Source: CAZJLN01 sp964540765
GTDB lineage: Bacteria; Chloroflexota; Anaerolineae; Anaerolineales; Anaerolineaceae
Reading direction: 5' to 3'
Assembly: GCA_964540765.1 (NCBI GenBank)
Contig: CAZINW010000022.1
Span: 1-33,558 of the forward strand
Length of the DNA stretch: 33,558 nt
This document shows positions 1 to 7,653 of this stretch, in pieces. The first letter of the stretch is position 1. Each line of letters begins with the position of its first letter. The notes under the pieces were generated by a model that was given only the letters and a program-made list of their open reading frames with translations, made no database searches and was not told the DNA's origin. The translations under genes and the position numbers were made by a program.

Positions 1-138
1 TTGCATACGAATGATTTTATCTCCTCATCCGTTGCACTAAATTATTGAATCCAAGAATGAAAAATTAAGGTTATTGTGGTAGCATTAATCACAGATAAGT
101 GGTCTTCAAAATACAAATAGGTAAGAAAAGGAGACAAG

Positions 139-1620
139 ATGAACATAAATCTACAAAAACGATATCAACTGTATATTGGGGGAAAGTGGAGAGATGCTTC
201 AGATAAAGCAACGATCAAGTCCTATAATCCGGCAACCGGGGAATTGTTGGCAGAGATAGCTGATGCTTCCAATCAAGATGTGGATGATGCCGTAAAGGCT
301 GCCCAGGAAGCGTTTAAAACTTGGGGCAAGACAACACCAACTGAGCGGGCAGCCATCTTGAACGAGATTGCTGACGTGATTGATAAAAATGCTGAGTACC
401 TGGCAACCATTGAAAGCATGGATAATGGCAAGCCCATTCGAGAAACAACCGGTGCAGACATTCCTCTCGCGGCTGATCATTTCAGATATTTTGCCGGTGC
501 CATTCGTGCGGAGGAAGGCAGCGCCACCTTTGTTGATGAAAACACCTTGAATATCATCATAAAAGAGCCTATTGGCGTCGTTGGACAAATTGTGCCGTGG
601 AATTTCCCATTCTTAATGGCAGCCTGGAAATTGGCGCCCCTGCTCGCAGCTGGAGATGTTTCCGTTTTTAAACCTTCCAGCTACACTTCGTTAAGCATGT
701 TGGAGTTCATGAAGTTGATCGAAAACATCGTTCCAAAAGGCGTGATCAACCTGGTCACAGGCAGAGGTTCAAAGGGTGGCGAATATTTGCAACATCATAA
801 GGGTCTGAACAAGCTGGCATTTACGGGATCTACCGAAGTGGGCCGGGAGATTGGTCTTTCGGCTGCGCAAAACATTATCCCTGCCACCCTGGAACTGGGT
901 GGAAAATCTGCCAACATCTTTTTCAGCGATGCAGATATGAACATGGCGCTGGAAGGTCTTCAAGTGGGAATTTTGTTCAATCAAGGTCAGGTTTGCTCAG
1001 CTGGTTCGCGGATTTTCGTCCAGAATGGATTTTATGATGAATTCCTGGCGAAGGCCATCACAGCTTTTGAAAAGGTTAAAGTGGGCAATCCACTGGATCC
1101 CAACACACAGATGGGTGCCCAGGTCAGTGAAGAGCAACTGAAAAAGATCCTTGGCTATATTGAGATTGGCAAAAAGGAAGGTGCCAAAGTTGCCACAGGT
1201 GGAGAAAGATACATTAAAGGTGAGGCTGCCAAAGGCTACTTTATGAAACCAACCCTGCTTGTCAATGTCACCAATGATATGAGAGTTGCCAGGGAAGAAA
1301 TATTTGGACCTGTTGGAGTCGTCATACCATTCGAAACCGAAGAGGAAGTCATTGCCATGGCCGATGACAGCACTTACGGTCTGGCTGGCGCAGTATTCAC
1401 CAAGGATTTGAATAGAGCCATCCGGGTTGCAAAGGGCATTCAAACTGGTCGCATGTGGGTTAATACCTACAACAGTTTTCCGGCTGGGGCACCCTTTGGC
1501 GGATATAAGGAATCTGGAATCGGGAGAGAGACTCACAAAGTGATATTGGAGCATTACACCCAGATGAAAAACATCATCATCAATTTGGCAGAGAAGCCAG
1601 GTGGAATGTACGTAAAGTAA
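139..1620 (+). CDS. NAD(P)+-dependent aldehyde dehydrogenase
   Basis: A 493-residue protein of the ALDH superfamily, which oxidises aldehydes to carboxylic acids with NAD(P)+ in the cytoplasm. The family landmarks are visible: the PWNFP motif around residue 153, the LELGGKS motif carrying the general base Glu252, and GQVCSAGSR carrying the catalytic Cys286. Length is typical of the soluble non-acylating ALDHs. The ATG is preceded by AAAGGAGA at a good distance, so the start is secure. It is apparently a single-gene unit closed by a strong hairpin at 1651-1686. Substrate cannot be told from sequence; the closest general class is the broad aliphatic/betaine-aldehyde-type enzymes. Family assignment is very sure, physiological role unknown. 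Confidence 0.95.
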   Translation: MNINLQKRYQLYIGGKWRDASDKATIKSYNPATGELLAEIADASNQDVDDAVKAAQEAFKTWGKTTPTERAAILNEIADVIDKNAEYLATIESMDNGKPIRETTGADIPLAADHFRYFAGAIRAEEGSATFVDENTLNIIIKEPIGVVGQIVPWNFPFLMAAWKLAPLLAAGDVSVFKPSSYTSLSMLEFMKLIENIVPKGVINLVTGRGSKGGEYLQHHKGLNKLAFTGSTEVGREIGLSAAQNIIPATLELGGKSANIFFSDADMNMALEGLQVGILFNQGQVCSAGSRIFVQNGFYDEFLAKAITAFEKVKVGNPLDPNTQMGAQVSEEQLKKILGYIEIGKKEGAKVATGGERYIKGEAAKGYFMKPTLLVNVTNDMRVAREEIFGPVGVVIPFETEEEVIAMADDSTYGLAGAVFTKDLNRAIRVAKGIQTGRMWVNTYNSFPAGAPFGGYKESGIGRETHKVILEHYTQMKNIIINLAEKPGGMYVK

Positions 1621-1650
1621 CAGGTATCGGAATCACTTATCTGCTTTAAA

Positions 1651-1686
1651 TCAAGGTCATCAACCTTTTTCAGTTGATGACCTTGA
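1651..1686 (+). terminator. Hairpin terminator after the aldehyde dehydrogenase
   Basis: A perfect 14-bp inverted repeat (TCAAGGTCATCAAC / GTTGATGACCTTGA) closes an 8-nt loop 30 bases after the stop codon. The downstream tract (TTGTTAATTTTG) is T-rich but interrupted, so termination efficiency is inferred. Confidence 0.7.
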
Positions 1687-1755
1687 TTGTTAATTTTGAA
1701 AATGAGGCAAAGGCAATTGCAGGATTTGATTCCGCAAGAAGAATTTATGAATCCC

Positions 1756-1835
1756 GGTTCGCACCAGTGTCCCCACCAAGCACGTGTGTTGACCTGGTTT
1801 GCGCCGGTGTCCACATCGAGCGCATGTGGTTGACC
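1756..1835. repeat. Two-copy imperfect tandem repeat, about 40 bp
   Basis: Copy 1 (1756-1794) and copy 2 (1796-1835) share the frame GGTTyGCrCCrGTGTCC...TTGACC with scattered transitions and one 1-nt indel. It lies in a gene-free stretch (1621-2058) between the ALDH terminator and the DtxR-type gene. Short frames across it show no recognisable protein. Its function is unknown. Confidence 0.6.
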
Positions 1836-1870
1836 GAAGTAAAATCCGGCAAGGTGTACACCAAATCTTT

Positions 1871-1963
1871 GAAATCCCGTGATGCCTCGTAGCTTGCTGC
1901 GAGGACAGGGATTTCACCCTGCGGGACAGATTTTGTAAAACAATCTCGCAGCAAGCTGCGGGG
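1871..1963. repeat. REP/BIME-like cluster of palindromic hairpins
   Basis: The first hairpin has an outer stem GAAATCCC (1871-1878) with GGGATTTC (1908-1915) enclosing an inner stem CCTCGTAG-CTTG-CTGCGAGG (1885-1904). A weaker bulged stem lies around 1926-1946. A further hairpin CTCGCAG-CAAG-CTGCGGGG (1945-1963) has the inverted core of the first. Two inverted copies of a GC-rich palindrome in an intergenic space is the layout of bacterial REP/BIME elements. No RAYT transposase is in the window, and copy number elsewhere cannot be seen. Confidence 0.6.
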
Positions 1964-2058
1964 AAATGCCCTCCTTTGATTATATTCCGCGGAGTTGTTT
2001 GTTAGCCTTTAGTTTTCACTTGAAAGTGCTTCTTCTTCGACAATGGAGTGTTGCCCAA

Positions 2059-2436
2059 CTATTTCTCTCCAGCATGTTCTAAACAATGCGCCTTCATGCA
2101 CGCAAAGCTTTTATCACTAATATCATGTTCAATCTTGCAGGAATCTTCATAAGCTGTTTTTTCATCTACGCCCAAAGCCATCAGAGCCTCAGCAATCACA
2201 TTGTGACGCTCATACATCCTCTGGGCAATCTCAAGTCCAGTGTCTGTGAGCGTGATATAACCATTGCTGTCCATTTCTATGTATCCGTTTTCACGAAACT
2301 GCTTCATCACAATGCTGACTGTTGGCTTGGAGTATCCCATCTCGTTAACTACATCAATGGAGCGAATCGGTCCGCGTCGCTGCTGCAAAATTAGAATAGT
2401 TTCTAAATAATTTTCTGCAGCTTCCTGAATTTTCAT
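2059..2436 (-). CDS. DtxR/MntR-family metal-dependent transcriptional repressor
   Basis: A 125-residue iron/manganese-sensing regulator with an N-terminal winged helix (residues 1-65, recognition region around YSKPTVSIVMKQ) and the short DtxR dimerisation domain. Likely metal ligands match the family pattern: His78 and Glu83, then the C-x2-E-H motif Cys100, Glu103, His104. It lacks the C-terminal SH3-like domain of long DtxR/IdeR proteins, like the short clostridial and MntR-type members. It is divergent from feoAAB, and two DtxR-like boxes lie in the shared 207-bp gap. It is therefore inferred to repress ferrous iron uptake when Fe2+ is plentiful. Mn2+ sensing is possible, but the neighbourhood favours iron. 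Confidence 0.9.
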   Translation of the reverse strand: MKIQEAAENYLETILILQQRRGPIRSIDVVNEMGYSKPTVSIVMKQFRENGYIEMDSNGYITLTDTGLEIAQRMYERHNVIAEALMALGVDEKTAYEDSCKIEHDISDKSFACMKAHCLEHAGEK

Positions 2437-2535
2437 GAATAGTCCTCACAGCTAAGTTCTGTTTTCCTAACCAGAAATATGATAACACAAAGTAACTTTT
2501 GTAACAAAGAATTTTTCATAATATGCAAATACCTA

Positions 2536-2564
2536 TTGACAATTTGGTTAGGTTGTGCTAACCT
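2536..2564 (+). promoter_or_regulatory. Sigma70-type promoter of the feo operon
   Basis: A perfect TTGACA -35 (2536-2541) is followed, after a 17-nt spacer, by a modest -10, TAACCT (2559-2564). The first DtxR-like box covers the spacer end and the -10, as expected for repression by blocking RNA polymerase. Confidence 0.6.
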
Positions 2565-2566
2565 TC
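2548..2566. promoter_or_regulatory. DtxR/IdeR-like operator, box 1
   Basis: TTAGGTTGTGCTAACCTTC matches the classical IdeR/DtxR consensus TTAGGTTAGGCTAACCTAA at 15 of 19 positions and keeps the dyad. It overlaps the -10 of the feo promoter. Confidence 0.7.
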
Positions 2567-2573
2567 ACCTAGG

Positions 2574-2592
2574 TTAGGTAATGCTAACTAGT
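2574..2592. promoter_or_regulatory. DtxR/IdeR-like operator, box 2
   Basis: TTAGGTAATGCTAACTAGT matches the same consensus at 13 of 19 positions and begins 26 bp after box 1, just downstream of the expected transcription start. Tandem boxes suggest cooperative binding by two repressor dimers (inference). Confidence 0.55.
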
Positions 2593-2652
2593 ATGGTTGA
2601 AACCTGCAGCAGATATAGACTTATTGCTTTGAATGATTAAGGAGTGATGATA

Positions 2653-2877
2653 ATGCCTTTAACAATGTTAGGTGTGGGAGAGCAAAGTTCCATCAAGAAA
2701 ATCGGTGGCAAGGAAGAAACCAGACTTTTTTTAGAAAAACTCGGTTTTGTAGTCGGCAGCGCTGTGACCGTCATTTCAAAAATGTCTGGTAATGTAATTG
2801 TCGATGTGAAGGATTCCAGAGTTGCCATCAGTCAAGAAATGGCCAATAAGATATCGTGTGAAATTAAGATGAAATAG
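2653..2877 (+). CDS. feoA: FeoA-domain ferrous iron transport accessory protein (first copy)
   Basis: A small SH3-like FeoA-domain protein of 74 residues from the chosen ATG, with the usual LxxLGFxxGSxVTVISK pattern. FeoA is thought to act on the cytoplasmic face of FeoB during Fe2+ uptake. I chose the ATG at 2653 because AAGGAG (2639-2644) is then 8 nt away; the GTG at 2644 and ATG at 2647 are too close to it. It is the first gene of feoA-feoA-feoB and lies directly behind the DtxR-like operators. The divergence of this copy from the second suggests distinct roles rather than a recent duplication. Confidence 0.85.
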   Translation: MPLTMLGVGEQSSIKKIGGKEETRLFLEKLGFVVGSAVTVISKMSGNVIVDVKDSRVAISQEMANKISCEIKMK

Positions 2878-2891
2878 TGAGGAAGAACGTG

Positions 2892-3113
2892 ATGAACACA
2901 TTAAAAGATGCGAAATGTGGCGACACTGTGACAGTTGTCAAGCTGCATGGTGAGGGTGCAGTCAAGCGCCGAATTATGGACATGGGCATTACCAAAGGCA
3001 CAGAAATTTATGTTCGAAAGGTAGCGCCACTGGGCGATCCAATTGAAGTTAATGTCCGTGGTTATGAGCTTTCCTTACGAAAAGCGGACGCAAGGATGAT
3101 AGAAGTCATGTAA
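2892..3113 (+). CDS. feoA: FeoA ferrous iron transport accessory protein (second copy)
   Basis: A 73-residue FeoA of classical form: a start of the type TLxDxKxGDxVTV, the RRIMDMGITKGTEI core and the terminal GYELSLRKADA segment. The ATG at 2892 is preceded by GAGG 9 nt away; a GTG at 2877 overlapping the previous stop is a less likely start. It sits 14 nt after the first feoA and 85 nt before feoB, so co-transcription is very likely. The protein is cytoplasmic and predicted to modulate the FeoB pore or GTPase cycle. Confidence 0.9.
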   Translation: MNTLKDAKCGDTVTVVKLHGEGAVKRRIMDMGITKGTEIYVRKVAPLGDPIEVNVRGYELSLRKADARMIEVM

Positions 3114-3198
3114 GTGTAAAGGTATTTGGTATCTCTGCAAAAAATGTCTCAGGGATAGTTATGCTTGCCCCCAACTTTAGTGATATGAGGGAACTGTT

Positions 3199-5337
3199 AT
3201 GATAACAAAAATTGCCCTTGCTGGTAACCCCAATTCCGGCAAGACGACTTTATTCAACAGTTTAACTGGCTCTAATCAGTTTGTCGGTAATTGGCCAGGT
3301 GTTACCGTGGAGAAAAAGGAAGGCAAGCTGAAGAATCACAGAGATGTCATCATTATGGACTTGCCCGGCATCTATTCTTTGTCCCCCTACACGTTGGAAG
3401 AGGTGATAGCGAGAAACTATCTCATCACCGAGCGTCCCGATGCGATTCTGAACATCGTGGATGGTACCAACATCGAGCGCAATCTGTATCTCACCACCCA
3501 ACTGCTAGAGTTGGGTATTCCCGTAGTGGTTGCCATCAACATGATGGATGTGGTAAACAAGAACGGAGACAAAATCAACACGTCCAGACTTTCAAAAGAG
3601 CTTGGTTGCGAAGTCATGGAGATATCTGCTCTGAAGGGCACCGGTATCATGGAAGTTTTACAGCGGACAGTCATGTTGGCACAGGAGAAGAAGGAATCCT
3701 CATGTGTGCATTGGTTCGGAGCCAAAGTAGAAGTATCTCTTGACAAGATCACTTCAAAACTGAGTGCTGATATTCCCAGTGAGCAGAAACGCTTTTATGC
3801 CATTAAGCTATTTGAGCGCGATAATAAAATCGCTGGACAGATGAAAACCGTACCCGATGTCGAGTCCATCATCCAAGATGCTGAGTCAGAAATGAACGAT
3901 GACAGTAAGAGTATTATCGCCAGTGAGCGTTATGCATACATCACTTCCATTATTAAGGGCTGCTACACCAAGAAAAGCAAAGAAAAATTAACTACCTCGG
4001 ACAGGATCGACAAGATCGTCACAAACCGCTGGCTAGCGCTGCCCATTTTTGCTGTTGTCATGTTCATCGTCTACTATGTATCTGTTACGACTGTGGGCGG
4101 TTTTCTCACCGATTGGACAAACGATGTGCTGTTTGGCGATATTATCCCACCTGCTGTTGAGAACTTCCTCGTCACCGTTGGCTGTGCCGATTGGCTACGG
4201 GGTTTGATCATTGATGGCATCATCGGCGGCGTAGGTGCTGTTCTTGGCTTTGTGCCACAGATGCTCGTCCTGTTTATCTTCCTTGCGTTCCTTGAGGATT
4301 GTGGCTACATGGCCCGGATTGCCTTCATTATGGACAGAATCTTCCGCAAGTTCGGTCTCAGCGGAAAGTCCTTCATCCCCATACTAATTGGCACAGGCTG
4401 CGGCGTTCCTGGCATCATGGCATCGAGAACTATTGAAAACGACCGTGATCGCAAGATGACAATTATAATCACCACCTTCATTCCCTGCGGTGCAAAGCTA
4501 CCTATCATTGCTCTCATTGCTGGTGCTTTGTTTGATGGTGCCTGGTGGGTAGCCCCAAGCGCATATTTTGTGGGCATCGCTGCCATCATCGTATCCGGTA
4601 TCATCTTGAAAAAGACCAGGATGTTTGCTGGAGATCCCGCCCCATTTGTCATGGAGCTTCCCGCCTATCACTGGCCTACGACTACCAATGTTTTGCGCAG
4701 TATGTGGGAGCGTGGTTGGTCGTTCATCAAGAAAGCTGGTACCATCATCCTGCTGTCCACTATCCTCGTCTGGTTCACCTCTAACTTTGGTATCGTAGAT
4801 GGAAAGCTTGGAATGGTGGACAATCTGAGCGATGGCTTTCTCGCTGTCATTGGCAGTGCAATAGCATGGATATTCACTCCGCTAGGCTGGGGTAACTGGC
4901 AGGCGGCTGTTGCAACAGTCACCGGACTGGTCGCGAAAGAGAATATTGTCGGCACCTTCGGCATCCTCTATGGCTTTGCAGAGGTCGCTGAGGACGGCAC
5001 AGAGATTTGGGGCACATTGGCAAACAGCTTTACCGCCCTTTCCGCTTACTCCTTCCTTGTGTTCAATCTTCTATGCGCACCCTGTTTTGCTGCCATCGGT
5101 GCTGTCAAGCGGGAGATGAACAGCGCCAAGTGGACCTGGTTTGCTATTCTGTATCAAACTGGTTTTGCCTACGCTGTTTCCTTATGCATCTATCAGCTTG
5201 GCAATCTCTTTGCTGGCAAAGACTTCGGAATTGGATCAGCAGTAGCAATTCTGCTGGTTGCAACATTTTCTTATCTACTATACAGACTTAATAAAGTGAG
5301 CAACGTTCTGAATGCAGGGGTTGCCATAAAAGCATAA
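3199..5337 (+). CDS. feoB: Ferrous iron transporter FeoB
   Basis: A 712-residue Fe2+ uptake protein of the inner membrane. The N-terminal G domain has G1 GNPNSGKT (residues 9-16), G3 DLPG (54-57), G4 NMMD (114-117) and G5 SALKG (143-147), followed by a helical guanine-dissociation-inhibitor-like region. The membrane part starts near residue 275 and contains the two Gate (nucleoside-recognition-like) regions, including the Cys-containing GTGCGVPG and PCGAKLPI segments typical of FeoB. GAGGGA lies 6 nt before the ATG. It is in one operon with two feoA genes and the Cys-rich membrane peptide, and is likely repressed by the divergent DtxR-type protein under iron sufficiency. Confidence 0.97.
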   Translation: MITKIALAGNPNSGKTTLFNSLTGSNQFVGNWPGVTVEKKEGKLKNHRDVIIMDLPGIYSLSPYTLEEVIARNYLITERPDAILNIVDGTNIERNLYLTTQLLELGIPVVVAINMMDVVNKNGDKINTSRLSKELGCEVMEISALKGTGIMEVLQRTVMLAQEKKESSCVHWFGAKVEVSLDKITSKLSADIPSEQKRFYAIKLFERDNKIAGQMKTVPDVESIIQDAESEMNDDSKSIIASERYAYITSIIKGCYTKKSKEKLTTSDRIDKIVTNRWLALPIFAVVMFIVYYVSVTTVGGFLTDWTNDVLFGDIIPPAVENFLVTVGCADWLRGLIIDGIIGGVGAVLGFVPQMLVLFIFLAFLEDCGYMARIAFIMDRIFRKFGLSGKSFIPILIGTGCGVPGIMASRTIENDRDRKMTIIITTFIPCGAKLPIIALIAGALFDGAWWVAPSAYFVGIAAIIVSGIILKKTRMFAGDPAPFVMELPAYHWPTTTNVLRSMWERGWSFIKKAGTIILLSTILVWFTSNFGIVDGKLGMVDNLSDGFLAVIGSAIAWIFTPLGWGNWQAAVATVTGLVAKENIVGTFGILYGFAEVAEDGTEIWGTLANSFTALSAYSFLVFNLLCAPCFAAIGAVKREMNSAKWTWFAILYQTGFAYAVSLCIYQLGNLFAGKDFGIGSAVAILLVATFSYLLYRLNKVSNVLNAGVAIKA

Positions 5338-5352
5338 AGGGAGATGTTTATT

Positions 5353-5529
5353 ATGTTGACATGGATCGCAGAAAACATTGCTACCATTATTATTAGTGCC
5401 ATTATACTCACAGCGGTTGCTCTGATCATCGCAAAAATGGTCAGGGACAAAAAGAATGGCAAGACCTGCAGTAGTTGCGGCTGTGGTTGTGAAGGTTGCC
5501 CTATTGCACCCTCGTGTCATCAAAAATAG
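5353..5529 (+). CDS. FeoB-associated Cys-rich membrane protein
   Basis: A 58-residue peptide from the ATG at 5353, chosen because AGGGAG at 5338-5343 is then well spaced (an ATG at 5344 abuts it). One hydrophobic helix (about residues 5-29) is followed by a basic stretch and a tail with six Cys: CSSCGCGCEGCP and a final SC. This is the pattern of the FeoB-associated family often found after feoB in Firmicutes. The Cys cluster could bind Fe2+ or a cluster near the FeoB exit (inference; biochemical role not established). It is only 15 nt after feoB and surely belongs to the same transcript. Confidence 0.85.
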   Translation: MLTWIAENIATIIISAIILTAVALIIAKMVRDKKNGKTCSSCGCGCEGCPIAPSCHQK

Positions 5530-5743
5530 TCTTGACATTTACCACCAAAGGCAAGCAATATGTGGTAAGGATGCCAATTCTGGCTCAGCATTATGTGAAG
5601 CAATAAGAACATCTCAAATTAAAGCAACAGATACGCTGAAATCTTCCGATGCCGTGTCGAAGAAAATAAGTATTGCTTGATGCCAGATCAAAGTATCCGG
5701 AAATAGCGAGAGTGATGAGCAAACATAGTAAAAAAGAAAATGG

Positions 5744-5784
5744 AACCAATGGTAGCCTGTGAATTAAACAAGCCACCATTGGTT
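5744..5784 (-). terminator. Hairpin terminator of the tetR-ABC operon, possibly bidirectional
   Basis: A 13-bp inverted repeat (5744-5756 with 5772-5784, arms AACCAATGGTRGC) with a 15-nt loop lies 10 bases past the ABC gene stop. On the minus strand it is followed by a T-rich tract (CCATTTTCTTTTTT), which makes a good intrinsic terminator. On the plus strand only TTTTG overlaps its base, so use by the feo operon is uncertain. The rest of the 264-bp gap shows nothing clear. Confidence 0.75.
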
Positions 5785-5793
5785 TTGAAAATA

Positions 5794-7653
5794 TTACGCA
5801 GAAGCCTTTTGAAACTGTGAGTTGTAAAGGTTCGTATAAAATCCGTTTGCCGCAATCAATTCTTCATGATTGCCTTGCTCAACAATATCACCGTTATTCA
5901 TGACCAAAATCAGATCAGCGTCTTTAATGGTGGACAAGCGGTGTGCAATAATAAAGCTTGTTCTGCCTTTCATCAAGCGATCCATGGCTTTTTGGATGCG
6001 TATTTCGGTAAGGGTGTCAACTGAGCTGGTCGCCTCATCAAGGATAAGAATTTCGGGATCCGCCAGGATAGCTCTTGCAATAGTCAGAAGCTGCTTCTGA
6101 CCCTCTGAAACATTGCTTGCCTCTTCATTGAGCACCATGTTATACCCTTCCGGCAAGGTTTGAATGAAGTGATGAACATGAGCAGTTTTGGCAGCTGCAA
6201 TTACCTCTTCATCGGTAGCGTCAAGTCTGCCATAGCGGATGTTTTCCATGATGGTGCCGTTGAATAGCCATGTATCTTGCAGCACCATACCAAACATTTT
6301 GCGAAGTTCGCCTCTGTTGAAATTCCTGATGTCATTCCCATCCACTTTGATGGCACCTTCATTTACATCATAGAATCGCATGAGCAGCTTGACCATCGTG
6401 GTTTTCCCCGCGCCGGTTGGCCCGACGATGGCGGTCTTTTGTCCGTCCTTAATGTTGACGTTAAAATCATTGATGATGATCTTGTCAGGGTCATAGCCAA
6501 AATGAACATCCTCAAACGAGACATTACCATGTAAGCTCTGGATGGAAACGGGATTTTGAACAGTTTGTTCCTCTTCGGGTTCCGCAAGGAATTCAAATAC
6601 TCTCTCAGCGGCGGCAACAGTCGATTGCAGCATACTGGAAATCTGAGCAACCTGCGTGATCGGCTGCGTGAAATTCTTGGTATATTGAATAAAAGACTGA
6701 ATATTGCCAACCGTGATGGTGCCTCTAATCGCGAGATATCCACCCAAGATGGATACTGCAACATAACCCAGATTGGACACAAAAGTCATCGCCGGCATCA
6801 TCAATCCGGATAAGAATTGAGACTTCCACCCCGATTGATAAAGCCGCTTGTTTTCCTTGGCGAATTCCACTTTGACTTCGTCTTCCCGATTAAACACTTT
6901 GACAATATTGTGACCACCGTACACTTCCTCAACCTGCCCGTTCACATGCCCCAAAGACTCCTGCTGCTGCTTGAAATATTTTTGAGATCTTTTAACGATC
7001 GGTACAATGATCCCAAGCGATAGAGGCAGCATCAGAATGGCAACAATGGTCATCTGCCAACTGATTGTTAACATCATCACCAGGATGCCAATGAGTGTAC
7101 AAACCGAGGTAATGATCTGAGTGATGCTCTGATTTAAACCCTGGCTTAAAGTGTCGATATCGTTGGTAATTCTGGAGAGCACTTCGCCATGCGTCAGGGT
7201 ATCAAAGGCTTTCATCGGCATTCTGCCAATTTTTTCTATAAGCGCTTTCCTCAAGTTATAGGACACTTTTTGCGAGACCCCAGCCATTACATATCCCTGA
7301 ATGTACGAGAACAGAGCACTTACGGCATATAACCCGACGAGCAAAAGCAGAATTTGCCCAACGGCATCAAAATTGATTCCAGCTCCACCGGAAAGCTTGC
7401 GCATAACCCCCTCGAATATTTCCTGGGTGGCATTCCCCAATATCTTGGGACCCACAATTGAAAATACGGTGCTTCCGACTGAGAATATCACCACTATGAT
7501 GATGCTGAATTTATACACCGATAAATATGAGACAAGAGTTTTGAGTGTGCCCTTAAAGTCTTTGGCTTTGGCTCCACCACCCATACCCATTGGACCACCC
7601 CCCGGACCCATAGGACCGTTATTTCTTGATGGACGTTTTTCTTGATTACTCAT
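5794..7653 (-). CDS. ABC exporter half-transporter, consensus ATPase subunit
   Basis: A 619-residue fused membrane/ATPase subunit of the multidrug/lipid exporter type. A Gly/Met/Pro-rich N-terminus (residues 13-28) precedes six predicted helices (about 45-340). The nucleotide-binding domain has Walker A GPTGAGKT (411-418), a Q loop at VLQDTWLF, the signature VSEGQ (515-519, off-consensus), Walker B ILILDE with catalytic Glu540, and the switch His571. It overlaps the upstream 752-residue partner by 8 nt (ATGAGTAA), which predicts coupled translation and a heterodimer, as in BmrCD/LmrCD/TM287-288-type pumps. The substrate is unknown; drug or lipid efflux is likely. It is controlled by the TetR gene at the head of the operon. 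Confidence 0.92.
   Translation of the reverse strand: MSNQEKRPSRNNGPMGPGGGPMGMGGGAKAKDFKGTLKTLVSYLSVYKFSIIIVVIFSVGSTVFSIVGPKILGNATQEIFEGVMRKLSGGAGINFDAVGQILLLLVGLYAVSALFSYIQGYVMAGVSQKVSYNLRKALIEKIGRMPMKAFDTLTHGEVLSRITNDIDTLSQGLNQSITQIITSVCTLIGILVMMLTISWQMTIVAILMLPLSLGIIVPIVKRSQKYFKQQQESLGHVNGQVEEVYGGHNIVKVFNREDEVKVEFAKENKRLYQSGWKSQFLSGLMMPAMTFVSNLGYVAVSILGGYLAIRGTITVGNIQSFIQYTKNFTQPITQVAQISSMLQSTVAAAERVFEFLAEPEEEQTVQNPVSIQSLHGNVSFEDVHFGYDPDKIIINDFNVNIKDGQKTAIVGPTGAGKTTMVKLLMRFYDVNEGAIKVDGNDIRNFNRGELRKMFGMVLQDTWLFNGTIMENIRYGRLDATDEEVIAAAKTAHVHHFIQTLPEGYNMVLNEEASNVSEGQKQLLTIARAILADPEILILDEATSSVDTLTEIRIQKAMDRLMKGRTSFIIAHRLSTIKDADLILVMNNGDIVEQGNHEELIAANGFYTNLYNSQFQKASA

Noticed and set aside
3291..3743. 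Long alternate frames inside feoB, such as a 150-codon frame.
   Set aside because: They are shadows of the real gene: no family motif, no ribosome binding site, unnatural composition.
5541..5577. TTACCAC/GTGGTAA repeat after the feo operon as its terminator.
   Set aside because: Only 7 bp with a 16-nt loop and no T run; the hairpin at 5744-5784 is better.
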